DNA from: Campylobacterota bacterium
Lineage (GTDB): Bacteria > Campylobacterota > Campylobacteria > Campylobacterales > JALSKU01
Assembly: GCA_013153915.1 (NCBI GenBank)
Contig: JAADDL010000017.1
Span: 1-7,254, forward strand
Direction: 5' to 3'
Length of the DNA stretch: 7,254 nt
This document shows positions 6,130 to 7,254 of the stretch, piece by piece. Below the pieces are notes generated by a model that saw nothing but the letters and a program-made list of their open reading frames with translations, was not told the DNA's origin and made no database searches. Position 1 is the first letter of the stretch; every line of letters begins with the position of its first letter. A program made the position numbers and the translations under genes.

Positions 6130-6620
6130 ACTATCTTCAAGAGGGGGGACTTCCTATAGCCCTCACCACTGTCGATAAGTTGGTTCAGTGGGGTAGAAGC
6201 AACTCATTGTGGGCTTTGACTTACGGTTTGGCGTGTTGTGCTATCGAGATGATGGCAAGCGGTGCGAGCAGATATGACTTCGATAGATTCGGTACTATTT
6301 TTAGAGCAAGTCCCAGACAAGCCGAAGTGATGATCATAGCGGGAACTCTTACGAAGAAGCATGCCGAGTTTACAAGAAGACTTTACGACCAGATGGCGGA
6401 ACCCAAGTGGGTTATCAGCATGGGAAGTTGCGCAAATACCGGCGGTATGTTTAACACTTACGCAACCGTTCAAGGTGTGGATAGGATCATTCCCGTTGAT
6501 ATCTATCTTCCAGGATGCGCGCCTAGACCGGAAACATTGCAGTATGCGGTTATGATGTTACAACAAAAGATAAGAAAAGAGAGCGCTTTTCAAAAACAAA
6601 AGCCTAAAAGGTTGGTGTAA
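6111..6620 (+). CDS. nuoB: NADH-quinone oxidoreductase (complex I) subunit B
   Basis: NuoB carries the terminal [4Fe-4S] cluster N2 that passes electrons to quinone. The 169-residue protein has the four ligands in the family pattern: C42-C43 (ACCAIEMM), C107 (GSCANTGG) and C136 (LPGCAPRPE). Start ATG 6111 (MAQHKVNYL) has AAAAAGGAG ending at 6103 with a 7-base spacer; an in-frame GTG at 6090 would add seven residues, has no comparable ribosome site and is rejected. The gene overlaps nuoA by 19 bases in a different frame, and its stop is shared with the nuoC start in TAATG, so translation of nuoA, nuoB and nuoC is probably coupled. The basic C-terminal tail (KQKPKRLV) follows the conserved core. 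Assignment is firm. Confidence 0.98.
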   Translation: MAQHKVNYLQEGGLPIALTTVDKLVQWGRSNSLWALTYGLACCAIEMMASGASRYDFDRFGTIFRASPRQAEVMIIAGTLTKKHAEFTRRLYDQMAEPKWVISMGSCANTGGMFNTYATVQGVDRIIPVDIYLPGCAPRPETLQYAVMMLQQKIRKESAFQKQKPKRLV

Positions 6621-7254
6621 TGAGAGAGTATAAAGATAGAAACAATCAACAAAAAAGAGCTTACTATAACGATAGATTTTGGGTAGCCCCCACTCTTCCT
6701 AAGCTTGATCCCAAAGAGGATGAAGTGTTTGATGAGGATTATAAAGCCGTAAAGAAGAAATTTAAGATAAAAGAGGCTTATATCCAGCTTGGACAGCTTG
6801 TTTTGGTGATAAATCCCGAAGACAATAAGGCTGTTTTGGAATTTATGAAAAATGAGCTTCAATATGATTTTTTGAGTGAGCTTAGCGCTAGTGACTATTT
6901 GGCTCAAAGCGGAGAGTTTGAGATATTTTACCAACTCTTATCTATATCTAAAAGAAAAAGAGCCAGGGTTAAATGCAGGATAAAAGAAAAATCCGCCATA
7001 GAGAGCGTTTATACTATCTTCAAGAGTGCCGATTGGGCTGAGAGGGAGATGTTTGATCTTATGGGAGTGAAAGTCAATAACCACTACAACTTAAAAAGGA
7101 TCATCATGCCGGACGATTGGGAAGGACATCCTCTTAGAAAATCATATCCTCTGCAAGGTGACGAGGCGGCTCAATGGTATGAGGTGGATAAGATATTCGG
7201 TAAAGAGTATAGGGATGTGATAGGTCCCGAGCAAAGAGACCCCGCAAGAGTGGA
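6620..7254 (+). CDS. nuoC: NADH-quinone oxidoreductase (complex I) subunit C, 3' truncated by the window
   Basis: NuoC (30-kDa subunit) belongs to the hydrophilic arm of complex I and helps build the quinone-reaction module with NuoB and NuoD. The frame opens at ATG 6620, overlapping the nuoB TAA by one base, and stays open for 211 codons to the window end. The family signature is clear: ADWAEREMFDLMGV (138-150), then LKRIIMPDDWEGHPLRKSYP (158-177) and a downstream EVDKIFGKE...GPEQRDPAR block. The first about 45 residues (to AVKKKF) are a charged extension before the usual core (IKEAYIQLGQLVLVI). No separate ribosome site is obvious beyond purines in nuoB's end (AAAAGG at 6606-6611), as expected for translational coupling. 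Not fused to NuoD as far as visible, but the 3' end is missing. Confidence 0.96.
   Translation, partial: MREYKDRNNQQKRAYYNDRFWVAPTLPKLDPKEDEVFDEDYKAVKKKFKIKEAYIQLGQLVLVINPEDNKAVLEFMKNELQYDFLSELSASDYLAQSGEFEIFYQLLSISKRKRARVKCRIKEKSAIESVYTIFKSADWAEREMFDLMGVKVNNHYNLKRIIMPDDWEGHPLRKSYPLQGDEAAQWYEVDKIFGKEYRDVIGPEQRDPARV

Overview
The window reads as a chromosomal segment of a member of the Campylobacterota (Epsilonproteobacteria), probably a free-living relative of Sulfurimonas, Sulfurovum or Nitratiruptor. This is inferred from the AT-rich composition, the densely packed genes, the T-rich promoters with little visible -35 box, a histidine kinase with an AHQWRQPL H-box, and a nuoA-nuoB-nuoC start whose NuoC has the charged N-terminal extension I remember from this group. 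The genus cannot be fixed from the sequence alone.

Left part (1-2974). The window opens inside the 3' end of a metal-type ABC transporter permease (ABC-3/ZnuB family, + strand). Tail to tail with it, on the - strand, lies a two-component pair: a membrane histidine kinase followed by a single-domain CheY-like receiver whose start overlaps the kinase stop by 8 bases. The kinase has an apparent periplasmic NIT (nitrate/nitrite-sensing) domain and a cytoplasmic PAS domain very like the FAD-binding PAS of the Aer redox receptor. A 16-bp imperfect palindrome abuts the kinase start.

Middle part (2975-5511). A polar-amino-acid ABC transporter ATPase (GlnQ/HisP type, - strand) has no permease or binding protein beside it in the window. 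It diverges across about 53 bases, with interleaved -10 boxes, from a 581-codon AAA+ ATPase of unknown function (+ strand). That protein has a long helical N-terminal half that appears internally duplicated, a YVG pore loop and an NEAD Walker B instead of DEAD.

Right part (5512-7254). A 228-base AT-rich non-coding region carries two inverted copies of a TGTTAC-N5-GTAACA-like palindrome, an imperfect direct repeat and a plausible -10 box. It leads into the complex I operon: nuoA, nuoB (overlapping nuoA by 19 bases) and nuoC (overlapping the nuoB stop as TAATG, and cut by the window end).

Functionally, the operon at the right begins the respiratory NADH-quinone oxidoreductase-type complex. The two-component pair may sense nitrate/nitrite and redox state, but nothing in the window proves that it regulates nuo. 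No tRNA, rRNA, CRISPR array or insertion sequence was seen.
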